Positions 26,846-34,410 of a stretch of DNA of 41,664 nucleotides are shown here, piece after piece; the stretch's first letter is position 1, and each line of letters opens with the position of its first letter. The notes below the pieces were generated by a model, which saw only the letters and a list, made by a program, of their open reading frames with translations, was not told the origin of the DNA and searched no databases. The position numbers were made by a program, and so were the translations under genes. The stretch comes from Anaerolineaceae bacterium. GTDB taxonomy: Bacteria; Chloroflexota; Anaerolineae; Anaerolineales; Anaerolineaceae. The stretch covers positions 1-41,664 of the forward strand of contig WOYY01000079.1 of assembly GCA_011620555.1 (NCBI GenBank), in the 5' to 3' direction.

Positions 26846-27994
26846 CTACGGCGCAAGCAACTGCTCCAGCGCGGGCTTCAGGGCTTCATAGTAGGCCTGA
26901 GAGCCGGCGGGGGTCAGATGGACCGCGGAATTGGTGAATTCGGTTTCGGGGACGCTATCCCAAAGGTCGAGATAAGCCCAATCGGACAGGCTGGCATCCT
27001 CCGCCAGCCAGGCGCGGTATTGGTCATAGGCCCAGCGGGGGTAGAAGAAGTTATAGCGGATGGCGCTGTTTTCGCCGGCGCTGACCAGGATCGGTTCGTT
27101 GACCACCAGCACGGGCACATCCCCGGCCAGGCTGGCCCCAGCCCTGAGGGCCGTGGTCAGCAGGTCTGCCTGCTGCATTTCTCCCGGCGCCCACCCGGCA
27201 AAGGCGGTGTTATCCGCTTCAAAATCGCGTTGGGCGGGAGTGTAGTCGGTGGGATAGGTCTGGTCGATCCCGGTGGCCGCCCACATCATGCCGTAGAACT
27301 GGAGTTGAAGGGCATCAAAGAGGGTGCGTCGGCGGCCGATCAGGGTGCGGTCCCAATAGGTGGTCTGGGTGAACGCCGAAAGATCGTCTTTCAGAGGCAG
27401 ATCGTATGTTTCGATCAGCGGAATCACCCGCTGGGGGTTGTTGGCGACCAGGGGCGTTTCAACCTGGATTGAGTTGGGGAAAGATTGCAGGGTCACTGGC
27501 CAGAGGATCAGGTCCGGCTCATAGGTCAGGGCTTTTTCGAGGATCATCAGGTCCTTGGCGATGGACATGGAGGGGTAGGCCAGGTTATAGGCCCGCACGG
27601 TCCGGCCGTCGCTGGCGGTCAGCCCGTCGGCGTTGATCAGGCCGCTGAGGGTGTCCTGTGGTTCGAGCAGGGTTCCCCAGGTGGCGCTGTCGCCGATCAG
27701 GATGATGCGGTATTCGTCGGCCGGCTTCGGACCGGCATGGATCTCATGGGAGGCGAACATCGCTTCCAGGTCGTAGAGGCTGAGGTTATAGGCCTCAGCG
27801 GGGTTCTCGCCGAAGGGCAGCCGCACCCGGCCGGGCCAAACTCGGTTGTAGAGCGAAAGGCTGCCCCAGGTGTTCCCGACCGGGATCAGGCCGACCGCAA
27901 AATTGAGGATCAGGAACAGCAGCAGACCTTTAACCAGCACATTGCGGATGAATTGGGCGGTGGATTTTGTTTCAGGTTGTTTTTCTTCAGTCAT
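26846..27994 (-). CDS. Membrane-anchored SGNH-fold protein with intact GDS motif
   Basis: The 382-residue protein has a cytoplasmic tail of about 20 residues, one transmembrane helix (about 21-40, GLLLFLILNFAVGLIPVG) and an extracellular domain. IILIGDSATWGTLLE places the SGNH nucleophile at Ser103; a histidine occurs near the end in NSAVHLTPAG (His359), although the residue three before it is Ser rather than Asp. This topology is like DltD, PatB or AlgJ/AlgX, partners of MBOAT proteins. In this operon it is the best candidate for the final acyl transfer to an envelope polymer. Confidence 0.75.
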   Translation of the reverse strand: MTEEKQPETKSTAQFIRNVLVKGLLLFLILNFAVGLIPVGNTWGSLSLYNRVWPGRVRLPFGENPAEAYNLSLYDLEAMFASHEIHAGPKPADEYRIILIGDSATWGTLLEPQDTLSGLINADGLTASDGRTVRAYNLAYPSMSIAKDLMILEKALTYEPDLILWPVTLQSFPNSIQVETPLVANNPQRVIPLIETYDLPLKDDLSAFTQTTYWDRTLIGRRRTLFDALQLQFYGMMWAATGIDQTYPTDYTPAQRDFEADNTAFAGWAPGEMQQADLLTTALRAGASLAGDVPVLVVNEPILVSAGENSAIRYNFFYPRWAYDQYRAWLAEDASLSDWAYLDLWDSVPETEFTNSAVHLTPAGSQAYYEALKPALEQLLAP

Positions 27995-28026
27995 GGGTTA
28001 TTTCTCTTGCGATCCAGGCGGGCAGG

Positions 28027-28962
28027 TCATTCGGCGTGGGTCAGTTGCTGCCGCAGGCTGTCGAGCAGTTCCAGGGCGGAGAGGTTGCGGGTGTCCCAGG
28101 CCTGATAGCTGAGGTAAACATTCTCGCGGTCCTTATCCAGCCCGCCATTGGGCAGGTCCTGCACGGTCGCCCAGAAGTTCCAAAGCGGGAGGTGGCGGTC
28201 ATAGGCCACCTGGGCCATCGCCAGGTTGCGGCTGTAATCGCCCTCGGAATTATCGGCTTTGGTGGAGAGCACCGGCAGGACGCCCTGCTCCAGAAGGATA
28301 TCAACGATCTGGTTAAGATAGGCGATGTAATCCTCCTGCGAGGTGGAGGGGTTCCAGTTGGTGCCCAGGCTGATCAGCACCAGGGAAGGGTTGGAGAGGC
28401 GCACTTCGCAGTCCACCGGGGTCTCTGTGGTGTCGCAGAGGTCCGGGTCGCTCCAATAGGGGTTGAGCGCGCTGGGGGCGGTCATCCCGTTCTTGACGGT
28501 GATGCTGCGGTGCACAAAGGAGCCGGCGTACCAGTCGATGGTCTCCTGCAGCGCTTCCCGGCCTTCCGGCAGGGTGTAGCGGTTTTCGTCATATTTGCTG
28601 AGGAAATAGGTCGGCGAGCTTTGGCAGTCGCCGATCACTGAGAAGACCTGGGCATCCCGGCCCAGTTCCTGCCCGAGGGCGTAGACCTCGAAGGCAGCGG
28701 GTTCAAGGTCCGGGATCACGGGCCAATCCTGCCAGGCCTCCGGTTTGAGGCGGGTATCCGGGGTGGCGGTGGGGACGGCTGTTTCGGTTGGCGTGGGCAT
28801 CAGGGTGCCTGTGGGGGTCAGCGTGGATTTAGCGGGGGCCGCGGCTGTTTGGGTGGGTTGCTCTGTGACGGGCGAGGTGGATTGCGGCGCGCAGCCAGCG
28901 ACCAGCACAGCAGCCAGCAATACCGTGGTCAGAAGCGTTTTCCGAGGGAGCTGGCCGGTCAT
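28027..28962 (-). CDS. SGNH-like lipoprotein with GDC block
   Basis: The 311-residue lipoprotein has a signal ending LVAGC (Cys24), a Thr/Pro-rich linker to about residue 70, then an SGNH-like domain. Block I reads VIGDCQS (111-113 GDC), so the usual Ser is Cys. Block III has ISLGTNW (200-202 GTN). The expected final Asp-x-x-His is ENVY (280-283). A paralogue lies at 30946-32979 and shares WQ-x-WPV-x-P, STKADN-x-EGD and PLWNFW. The start overlaps the MBOAT stop (ATGA). It may be a pseudo-enzyme, a binding partner or a cysteine-based acyl carrier. Confidence 0.7.
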   Translation of the reverse strand: MTGQLPRKTLLTTVLLAAVLVAGCAPQSTSPVTEQPTQTAAAPAKSTLTPTGTLMPTPTETAVPTATPDTRLKPEAWQDWPVIPDLEPAAFEVYALGQELGRDAQVFSVIGDCQSSPTYFLSKYDENRYTLPEGREALQETIDWYAGSFVHRSITVKNGMTAPSALNPYWSDPDLCDTTETPVDCEVRLSNPSLVLISLGTNWNPSTSQEDYIAYLNQIVDILLEQGVLPVLSTKADNSEGDYSRNLAMAQVAYDRHLPLWNFWATVQDLPNGGLDKDRENVYLSYQAWDTRNLSALELLDSLRQQLTHAE

Positions 28963-30386
28963 GCGATCCTAAACAGCTTTCCGAAAGTCTCCAGGGCCAG
29001 CGCCGGGGTGGGGAGGGCGAACCAGATCCAGCCCAGGCTGACGAAGACGAAGTTGAAGGCGACGCCGCTGAGGTGGAGGACCTTGTCCAGAGCCGGGCGC
29101 TTCGTAACCAGGGCGGCCCTCTTCGGGCTGGTATAGCTGCTCCAGCGGTTATGGATGAAAAGCCCCAGGCCGTGCCAGAGGCCCCAGATGATGAAGTTGG
29201 GCGTGATCCCGTGCCAGAGGCCTATCACCAGCATCGTGCTGACCTGGGTGATAAAAATGACCAGGGGCGCGGGCAGCTTTTTATTTTTGCGCAGCGCGCG
29301 GGTGACCGGGTTGAAGAAGTAACCCCGGACCCATTGGGTCAGGGTCATGTGCCAATTATTCCAAAATTGGGTCAGGTTGGGCTGGCGGTAGGGATGGTTG
29401 AAGTTTTCCGGCAGGGTGAAGCCCAGCAGGCGGCCCACCCCGATGGCAATGTCGCTGTAGCCGGCGAAATCGAAATAAAGCTGGAAGCTGTAGGCGGCCA
29501 GCATCAGCCAGAGCCAGCCCGCCGAGCGCACCTGGGTGACGTTGGCGGCGATGATGGCGACCAGCGCGAGCGTGTCGGCCAGGATGAACTTGCGGAAAAG
29601 GCCGGCCGCCAGGCGTGTGCCGCTGGTCCGGAGTTCCTCCGCATCCAAAGGCTGGGGGTCGTTCAAGTCCTTGCGGAACCGCTGGAGCCGATCCAACGGG
29701 CCGGCCAGGAAGGTCGGGAAGAAGATCGTGTAGATCAGCACTTCATCCAGGCCCATTTCCTTGAGGCGGCCGTTCATCCGGTCGATCAGGGTGTGGATCA
29801 GGCGGAAGGCCACATAGGAGAAGCCCAGCCAGCCCAGGTCGCTTGGCAGCGCCAGGCTTTTGTCCTGGCCCATCAGGCTGCGCAGGCCAGTGCTGGAAAG
29901 GCTTGCCAGGGCAGGGGTTTTCAGCAGGACGAAGATCACCAGGATCAGCAAAACGCCCGCCGTCAGGGCTGGGCGAGTGGGCTGGAGGAAGCGCACCAGC
30001 AGGGCCGCCAGGAGAGCGATGACCAGCAGGGCGATCAGCACGGATGAGAACTGGGGCGGCCGGGAAGCCGTCAGGACCCCCTGGAGGCTGACAAAGCGCA
30101 ACAGGGCCAATAGCAGAACGGTCCCGAGGGCCAGGGCGGCGGCGAGCTGGTTTTGCCGGGCTTTGAGCTGTTCCTTTTCAGCCGTCAGCGCCCAGCTGGC
30201 CAGCACGAGGCCGAGGGTGGCGGTGGGGAACCAGAAATCCATCTGGCGGATGGGGAGGCTGGGCTGCAGCCAAAAGATCGCAAGGACAGAGCTGACCAGC
30301 AGCGCCCAGCGCCGCAGCTTCCCCGGGAAGAGAAGCCGCAGCGCCAGGGCAGCGGCGATCAGGATCAGGATATTGAGCAATGACAT
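28959..30386 (-). CDS. MBOAT-family O-acyltransferase (DltB/AlgI-like)
   Basis: The 475-residue polytopic membrane protein has about ten hydrophobic segments. The MBOAT hallmarks are YFDFAGYSDIAIGVGRLLGF, then QFWNNWHMTLTQWVRGYF with His346, and IGLWHGITPNFIIWGLWHG with His392, the likely catalytic histidine. Proteins of this group move acyl groups across or onto envelope polymers and work with an SGNH partner. The ATG directly follows the stop of a 42-residue microprotein (TAAATG). It overlaps the next gene by four bases. Confidence 0.9.
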   Translation of the reverse strand: MSLLNILILIAAALALRLLFPGKLRRWALLVSSVLAIFWLQPSLPIRQMDFWFPTATLGLVLASWALTAEKEQLKARQNQLAAALALGTVLLLALLRFVSLQGVLTASRPPQFSSVLIALLVIALLAALLVRFLQPTRPALTAGVLLILVIFVLLKTPALASLSSTGLRSLMGQDKSLALPSDLGWLGFSYVAFRLIHTLIDRMNGRLKEMGLDEVLIYTIFFPTFLAGPLDRLQRFRKDLNDPQPLDAEELRTSGTRLAAGLFRKFILADTLALVAIIAANVTQVRSAGWLWLMLAAYSFQLYFDFAGYSDIAIGVGRLLGFTLPENFNHPYRQPNLTQFWNNWHMTLTQWVRGYFFNPVTRALRKNKKLPAPLVIFITQVSTMLVIGLWHGITPNFIIWGLWHGLGLFIHNRWSSYTSPKRAALVTKRPALDKVLHLSGVAFNFVFVSLGWIWFALPTPALALETFGKLFRIA

Positions 30387-30515
30387 TTAGAAACCCTGAT
30401 AGATCCAGAGCGGCGACCTATCTGCGCTGTAGATCACAAGAATGGCAATCAACAGGCAGAGCAGCAACGCCCAGAGGTTTTCTTTGGTGAAGAGATGGTC
30501 CTTAAGCCAGCGCAA
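30387..30515 (-). CDS. DltX-like membrane microprotein
   Basis: A 42-residue frame starts at TTG 30515 with ribosome site GGAG six bases upstream (30525-30522) and ends at TAA 30389-30387, directly before the MBOAT ATG. The N-terminal part is basic and polar (RWLKDHLFTKEN), one transmembrane helix follows (LWALLLCLLIAILVIYSA), and the C-terminus is SPLWIYQGF. DltX, the microprotein of the Dlt system, has the same layout and a C-terminal aromatic motif of the type F-x-Y-x-x-F whose Tyr is linked to acyl transfer. The match W-I-Y-Q-G-F is short, so the assignment rests on the motif, topology and position. Confidence 0.65.
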   Translation of the reverse strand: MRWLKDHLFTKENLWALLLCLLIAILVIYSADRSPLWIYQGF

Positions 30516-30529
30516 AGGTCACTCCGGCT

Positions 30530-30925
30530 TTATTCGTAACCGCAGAGGCGCCAATCGCCGCCATCTTTGACCACGATGAAGGTGCGGCCGCTGAGGGGGA
30601 ATTCCCGGGCTTCGCCGTTATAGCTGGCGGAGATGGAGCCTTCGCAGGTGACCCGGGCAGTGTCGCCCTCTTCGCTGACGGTCTGGCAGGTCGCATCCAC
30701 CAGTTCGGTGTCAACGCTCACGAAGCTGTCCAGTTCGAGGAGGGCCTGCGATTCCCAATCGGCACAGGTATAGCTGATCAGTTCTTCCTGGTTCTTATCG
30801 ACCAGGGCCTGCTGATAGAGCAGGACGGTTTGAGCAGGGGCATCCTGCCCGCCGGCGCAGGCCGAGAGGGCCAGGCCGAACAGGGCAACAAGCCCGATGA
30901 GGTAGAGCCACTTTTGATTTTTCAT
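30530..30925 (-). CDS. Small secreted lipoprotein
   Basis: The 131-residue product has a lipoprotein signal ending LALSAC (Cys23) and a small domain starting QTVLLYQQALVDKNQEELISY, with three further cysteines (in SYTC, DATC and VTCEG) and a fourth in the last residues LCGYE. The layout resembles DUF4878/NTF2-like lipoproteins, but I cannot assign it firmly. The frame is open to 30961, but ATG 30925 has ggagga upstream and places the signal peptide at the start. It follows the SGNH/propeller gene after about 20 bases and precedes the microprotein by 14. Confidence 0.7.
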   Translation of the reverse strand: MKNQKWLYLIGLVALFGLALSACAGGQDAPAQTVLLYQQALVDKNQEELISYTCADWESQALLELDSFVSVDTELVDATCQTVSEEGDTARVTCEGSISASYNGEAREFPLSGRTFIVVKDGGDWRLCGYE

Positions 30926-30945
30926 GTTTTGTCGTCCTCCATTAA

Positions 30946-32979
30946 TTAGGGTGTGATCCAATAGATTTTATCCAAAGTGATGAAATCTGTGGAAGTGATC
31001 GAGAGGGTGCTATCCAGGTTATCGAACAAACCCGAGCCCAGGTTCATCTGGCGGAAAAGCAGCTGATAGCTGCCATCATCGGCAGCCAGAGTTGAGGTCA
31101 GGAAGAGCTGATCGGCCGCGGTGTTCCAGGCCACGCGGGGGTTGAGGCCGGGGAAGGCATAATATTCAAGCTGGTTCATAACTGCCGGGTTGACCACGAA
31201 GATGCGGGCATCGCCGGATTTACCGGTGTAATCATCCCGGGTCTTGGAGAGCAGAACCACATCGCTGCTGTCCGGGGACCATTCGAGCGCGACCGCCCGG
31301 TTGCCCGGCAGGTAAAGGTAGTTCTGGTAACTCTTGTCGGTTGCGCCAATATAAAGGATCTGGGTGGTGTCCTCGGTGTTCTCGACCCAGGCCATTTCCA
31401 GCCCTGTGCCGGAAAGCGCAAGGTTGGGTTGCCCCAGGAATTCCTCCGGCCCCTTGGCCCCATTGGTCCAGACGGTGTTATCTTCGCAGGCGGCCTCCGC
31501 CGGGCAGAGGCCCTGATACCAGAAGAAGCGGGTATCTCCGGTGGGTTTGATCAGGCCGGAGATCTGCCCCGCGGCAACCTGAGTCCAGTTGTCATTGGCC
31601 GGGTCCACCAGCCAAACGGCCTGGTTCTCGCCTTCAGCGGTGAGCACCAGCAGGCGCAGGTCATCGGGCAGCCAGAAAGCGCTTGCGTTGCGGCCGGTGA
31701 CCGCCAGTTTATCCGTCACCACCGTGATGTTGCCGTTGGGGTCGCTGATGGAGAGCTTGCTGCCCTGGCTGACCAGGAGCTTGGTGCCGCTTGGGTCCAC
31801 ATCCTGCAGCTGGTAGCCCGCTTCCAGGACCTGATAGAGGGCTTGGGTCGCCAGGTCATAGGTGAAGACGCCCAGGTTCTGGCTGGCTTCACCGCTGCGC
31901 TGCTCGAGGGAGAAGACCAGACGTGGGTTCCCAGCGACGACCGCCGGGCTGGCGGGGGCGGGGCTGATGGCGACTTCGGCAAAGGCGACATCGGGCGTGG
32001 GGGTTGCCACGGGGGTCAGATCGGCGGTTGTCTCATCCCGGACGCCGCGCCAGACCGCATCCAGCGCCTGCAGGGCGGTGAAACTGCGGACCGTCCAGGC
32101 TTCATAACTGATGTGGAAGCCGTCCCGGTTGGGGTCGATGCCGTGGTTGGGCATGGATTGGACGGCCAGCCAGAAATTCCACAGGGGGATGTGGTATTCG
32201 TAGGCCAGCCGGGCGGTCGCCAGGTTGATGCGATGATCGCCTTCAACGTTATCGGCTTTGGTGGAGAGGATCGGCACCACGCCGTTATCAAGGTAGTACT
32301 CGATGATGGTGCGCATGTATTCTTCATAGCGTTCCACCGTGCGGCCGGCCCACCAGACTTCGAGGCTGATGATGACGAAGGAGGGGTTGTGCACCCGGTT
32401 TTCGCATTCGATCGGGTTCTCGCCGGGCTGGCAGACTTCCGGGTCGGCCCAGACCGGGGAGAGGACGGCGGCCGTATTGAAACCGCCGCGGACGGCCTGA
32501 CCGTCCCGGTTGAAGGAGCCGCTGAAGTTCTCGATCGTTTCCTGAAGGAAGGCATTCTGCTCGGTGATGGTGTAGCGGCTGGGTTGGTCGTAGATGCCCA
32601 TCAGCACCTGCTTGATCGCCTGGCAGTCGCCCACTTTGGAGAAGCTTTTGGGGTCATTGCCCAGCGCCAGGCCGTATTGATAGATCGCTTTTTCACGCCC
32701 GGTCAGCTCCGGGACCACCGGCCATTCCTGCCAGCGCTCGGGCGGAAGCCGATTTTCGACAATCGGGATTTCCGTCGGGGGAATGACGGTGGGTGTGGGG
32801 GATTCGATGGTTTCGGCGATTTGTTCAAGGGGCAGGGTCTCTGTTGGAGCAACAGCCTCATTTTCATTTGGATCGGTTGAGGCAGGCAGGGCTGGCCCAG
32901 GCACTTTGCAACTGGTCAGAACCAGCGTTGCCACGATCAGTAAGACGAGCACCCGATAAATTGAGCTCGTGCGCATCAT
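30946..32979 (-). CDS. SGNH-like/beta-propeller lipoprotein with GDC block
   Basis: The 677-residue lipoprotein (signal ending LVLTSC, Cys24) has a Pro/Thr/Glu-rich linker, an SGNH-like domain at about 75-310, and a C-terminal region of about 335 residues with repeated blades of the TolB/WD40 kind (VFTYDLATQALYQVLE, LEWSPDSSDVVLLS, PRVAWNTAADQLFLTS). Block I is KVGDCQA (117-119 GDC); the block III position reads SLEVWW without GxN; DGFHISYEAW keeps an Asp-x-x-His (286-289). It is a paralogue of the gene at 28027-28962. ATG 32979 follows aaagga; a second ATG is adjacent. It is the first gene of the acyl-transfer operon. Confidence 0.7.
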   Translation of the reverse strand: MMRTSSIYRVLVLLIVATLVLTSCKVPGPALPASTDPNENEAVAPTETLPLEQIAETIESPTPTVIPPTEIPIVENRLPPERWQEWPVVPELTGREKAIYQYGLALGNDPKSFSKVGDCQAIKQVLMGIYDQPSRYTITEQNAFLQETIENFSGSFNRDGQAVRGGFNTAAVLSPVWADPEVCQPGENPIECENRVHNPSFVIISLEVWWAGRTVERYEEYMRTIIEYYLDNGVVPILSTKADNVEGDHRINLATARLAYEYHIPLWNFWLAVQSMPNHGIDPNRDGFHISYEAWTVRSFTALQALDAVWRGVRDETTADLTPVATPTPDVAFAEVAISPAPASPAVVAGNPRLVFSLEQRSGEASQNLGVFTYDLATQALYQVLEAGYQLQDVDPSGTKLLVSQGSKLSISDPNGNITVVTDKLAVTGRNASAFWLPDDLRLLVLTAEGENQAVWLVDPANDNWTQVAAGQISGLIKPTGDTRFFWYQGLCPAEAACEDNTVWTNGAKGPEEFLGQPNLALSGTGLEMAWVENTEDTTQILYIGATDKSYQNYLYLPGNRAVALEWSPDSSDVVLLSKTRDDYTGKSGDARIFVVNPAVMNQLEYYAFPGLNPRVAWNTAADQLFLTSTLAADDGSYQLLFRQMNLGSGLFDNLDSTLSITSTDFITLDKIYWITP

Positions 32980-33076
32980 TTGTCCTTTCAAAACACCACT
33001 TCCCCTGGTGAAGGACCGTTATTGGTAAAGGGAAGGGTGTGGGAAATTAATTTCAGACAAAAATTGTCCGCTACGA

Positions 33077-33085
33077 ATTATAACA
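33077..33085 (-). promoter_or_regulatory. Extended -10 promoter of the acyl-transfer operon
   Basis: On the minus strand TGTTATAAT is a perfect extended -10. A weak TTTTGC lies 17 bases upstream. Transcription would start near 33070 and give a leader of about 90 bases before ATG 32979. Confidence 0.6.
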
Positions 33086-33163
33086 TGTTCTGTCGGATAG
33101 CAAAACAGGGCGGAAGAGGCTGGAAGCTGGGAAGAGTCTGCTGAATAAAGGTTGTACAATGAT

Positions 33164-33192
33164 TCAACAAATGGACGTCGTCATTGTAAAAT
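33164..33192 (+). promoter_or_regulatory. Promoter of the TspO-like gene
   Basis: TCAACA at 33164-33169 (four of six) and TAAAAT at 33187-33192 (five of six) are 17 bases apart. The start ATG of the TspO-like gene is at 33228 with aatggaga upstream. It is divergent from the acyl-transfer operon promoter. Confidence 0.4.
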
Positions 33193-33227
33193 AAAGAAAA
33201 AACAATGAGAAAAATGGAGAAATTATC

Positions 33228-33992
33228 ATGAATAAGACCTTGAATCGAATTCTGATCGTGGGGTCGCTCCTGCTGACCCTGGGTGTCAATTTTCTGGCCA
33301 ATGCCCTCCCATTGAACGGCCTGAGTACCGGCGAGATCTCGGATTCCTTCCCGATCCTGTTTGTGCCGGCTGGCTATGTCTTTTCGATCTGGGGGCTGAT
33401 CTACTTGAGTTTGTCCGCTTTTGCCATCTACAGCGTCACGAAGGCCGGCCTGGCTGATCCGCGGGTGGATGCGATTGCCGGGTGGTTCGCGCTTTCCAAC
33501 ATTTTCAACCTGGTCTGGATTTTCCTGTGGCACTATTTACAGTTCACCCTCACTTTGATCCCGATCCTGGGCCTGCTCATCAGCCTTGTGGTCATCTATT
33601 TGAAGCTGCGGGCGGGGGGTGAGGCGCAGGACTGGCAGGGGAAATATCTGGTGAACCTGCCTTTCAGCATTTACCTGGGCTGGGCGACGGTGGCCGTGGT
33701 TGCCAATATCTCGCAGGGGCTCTACGCTCTGGGCTGGCGCGGCGCGCCGCTGACCGAAGCGCTTTGGGCTGTGATCCTGCTGGCCGTGGCTACCCTGCTG
33801 GGCGTTTTGATGATCTTCCTGCGGAAAGAGGTGGCCTACCCCTTAGTGCTGGTCTGGGCTTTTGTGGGGATCTGGGTCAAGCAGGCCGCGACCCCGCTGG
33901 TGGCGACCACGGCGCTGGCGGGCGCGATTCTGTTAGGCGTGCTGGCGCTGGGGCGGTGGGCCGGGGCTGGGCTTTCTGCGAGGAAAGGGTAG
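33228..33992 (+). CDS. TspO/MBR-like membrane protein
   Basis: The 254-residue protein has about seven hydrophobic segments and the pattern FVPAGYVFSIWGLIYLSLSAFAIY, close to the TspO/tryptophan-rich sensory protein signature, with further Trp-rich helices (LSNIFNLVWIFLWHYLQFTL, YLGWATVAVVANISQ). It is longer than the usual 160-residue TspO and belongs to an enlarged group of such proteins. TspO proteins bind porphyrins and other hydrophobic ligands; the ligand here is unknown. It is divergent from the acyl-transfer operon. Confidence 0.65.
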   Translation: MNKTLNRILIVGSLLLTLGVNFLANALPLNGLSTGEISDSFPILFVPAGYVFSIWGLIYLSLSAFAIYSVTKAGLADPRVDAIAGWFALSNIFNLVWIFLWHYLQFTLTLIPILGLLISLVVIYLKLRAGGEAQDWQGKYLVNLPFSIYLGWATVAVVANISQGLYALGWRGAPLTEALWAVILLAVATLLGVLMIFLRKEVAYPLVLVWAFVGIWVKQAATPLVATTALAGAILLGVLALGRWAGAGLSARKG

Positions 33993-34354
33993 AGGAGATA
34001 GATTGCAGAATTTTGTCATGCAGGTTCGGCCTGACTGCCTCAGCATGCAGGACCTATTTATTGTAGGTTTTCTCTCAAAGGGTAGCTGTCTGCGGAGCAG
34101 ACTCATGAGATGAGATTGTTTTTTCCCCTCATCCGGCGCTGTGCGCCACCTTCCCCCGCGGGGGGAAGGCTCGGGTTCTCGGTTGGGGATAATGCTTCCG
34201 GTGCAATGACAAAAGAGGTTTGTTACGCAGGGTCGGTTTCAATAAGACTATTGTGATTTATTTTAGGCTTCCCCTCGAAGAGCCTAGCGACGAAGCCCCC
34301 AAAACGTAGCTTTGGGGAGGGGAAGGCTAAAGAAACCCTCAATTCTTATCCCTA
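33993..34354. repeat. Intergenic region rich in dispersed-repeat-like palindromes
   Basis: No gene is seen between the TspO-like gene and the YugP gene. The stretch holds hairpin gtctgc-gga-gcagac at 34088-34102; a REP-like block at 34125-34170 with ggcgc-tgt-gcgcc (34135-34147) and ccttccccc/gggggaagg (34149-34157 and 34161-34169); and a larger imperfect hairpin at 34265-34328 (aggcttcccct against aggggaaggct, inner ccccaaa/tttgggg). Blocks of the cccctcatccggc type are widespread small repeats in many bacterial genomes. Confidence 0.55.
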
Positions 34355-34389
34355 AGAAAGGCCGTTCACCATCTGTGAACGGCCTTTCT
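34355..34389. terminator. Strong hairpin terminator downstream of the YugP gene
   Basis: A 15-bp perfect stem, agaaaggccgttcac (34355-34369) and gtgaacggcctttct (34375-34389), with loop catct. It lies 21 bases downstream of the minus-strand stop at 34411. The flanking Ts are few, so it may work from both directions or serve mainly in 3'-end protection. Confidence 0.65.
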
Positions 34390-34410
34390 TTGTGAATACT
34401 ATTTGGTTTG

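Noticed and set aside
31429-32880. A 483-codon plus-strand frame antisense to the SGNH/propeller lipoprotein
   Set aside because: The minus-strand protein has a clear lipobox and a paralogue in the operon; the antisense product shows no recognisable motif.
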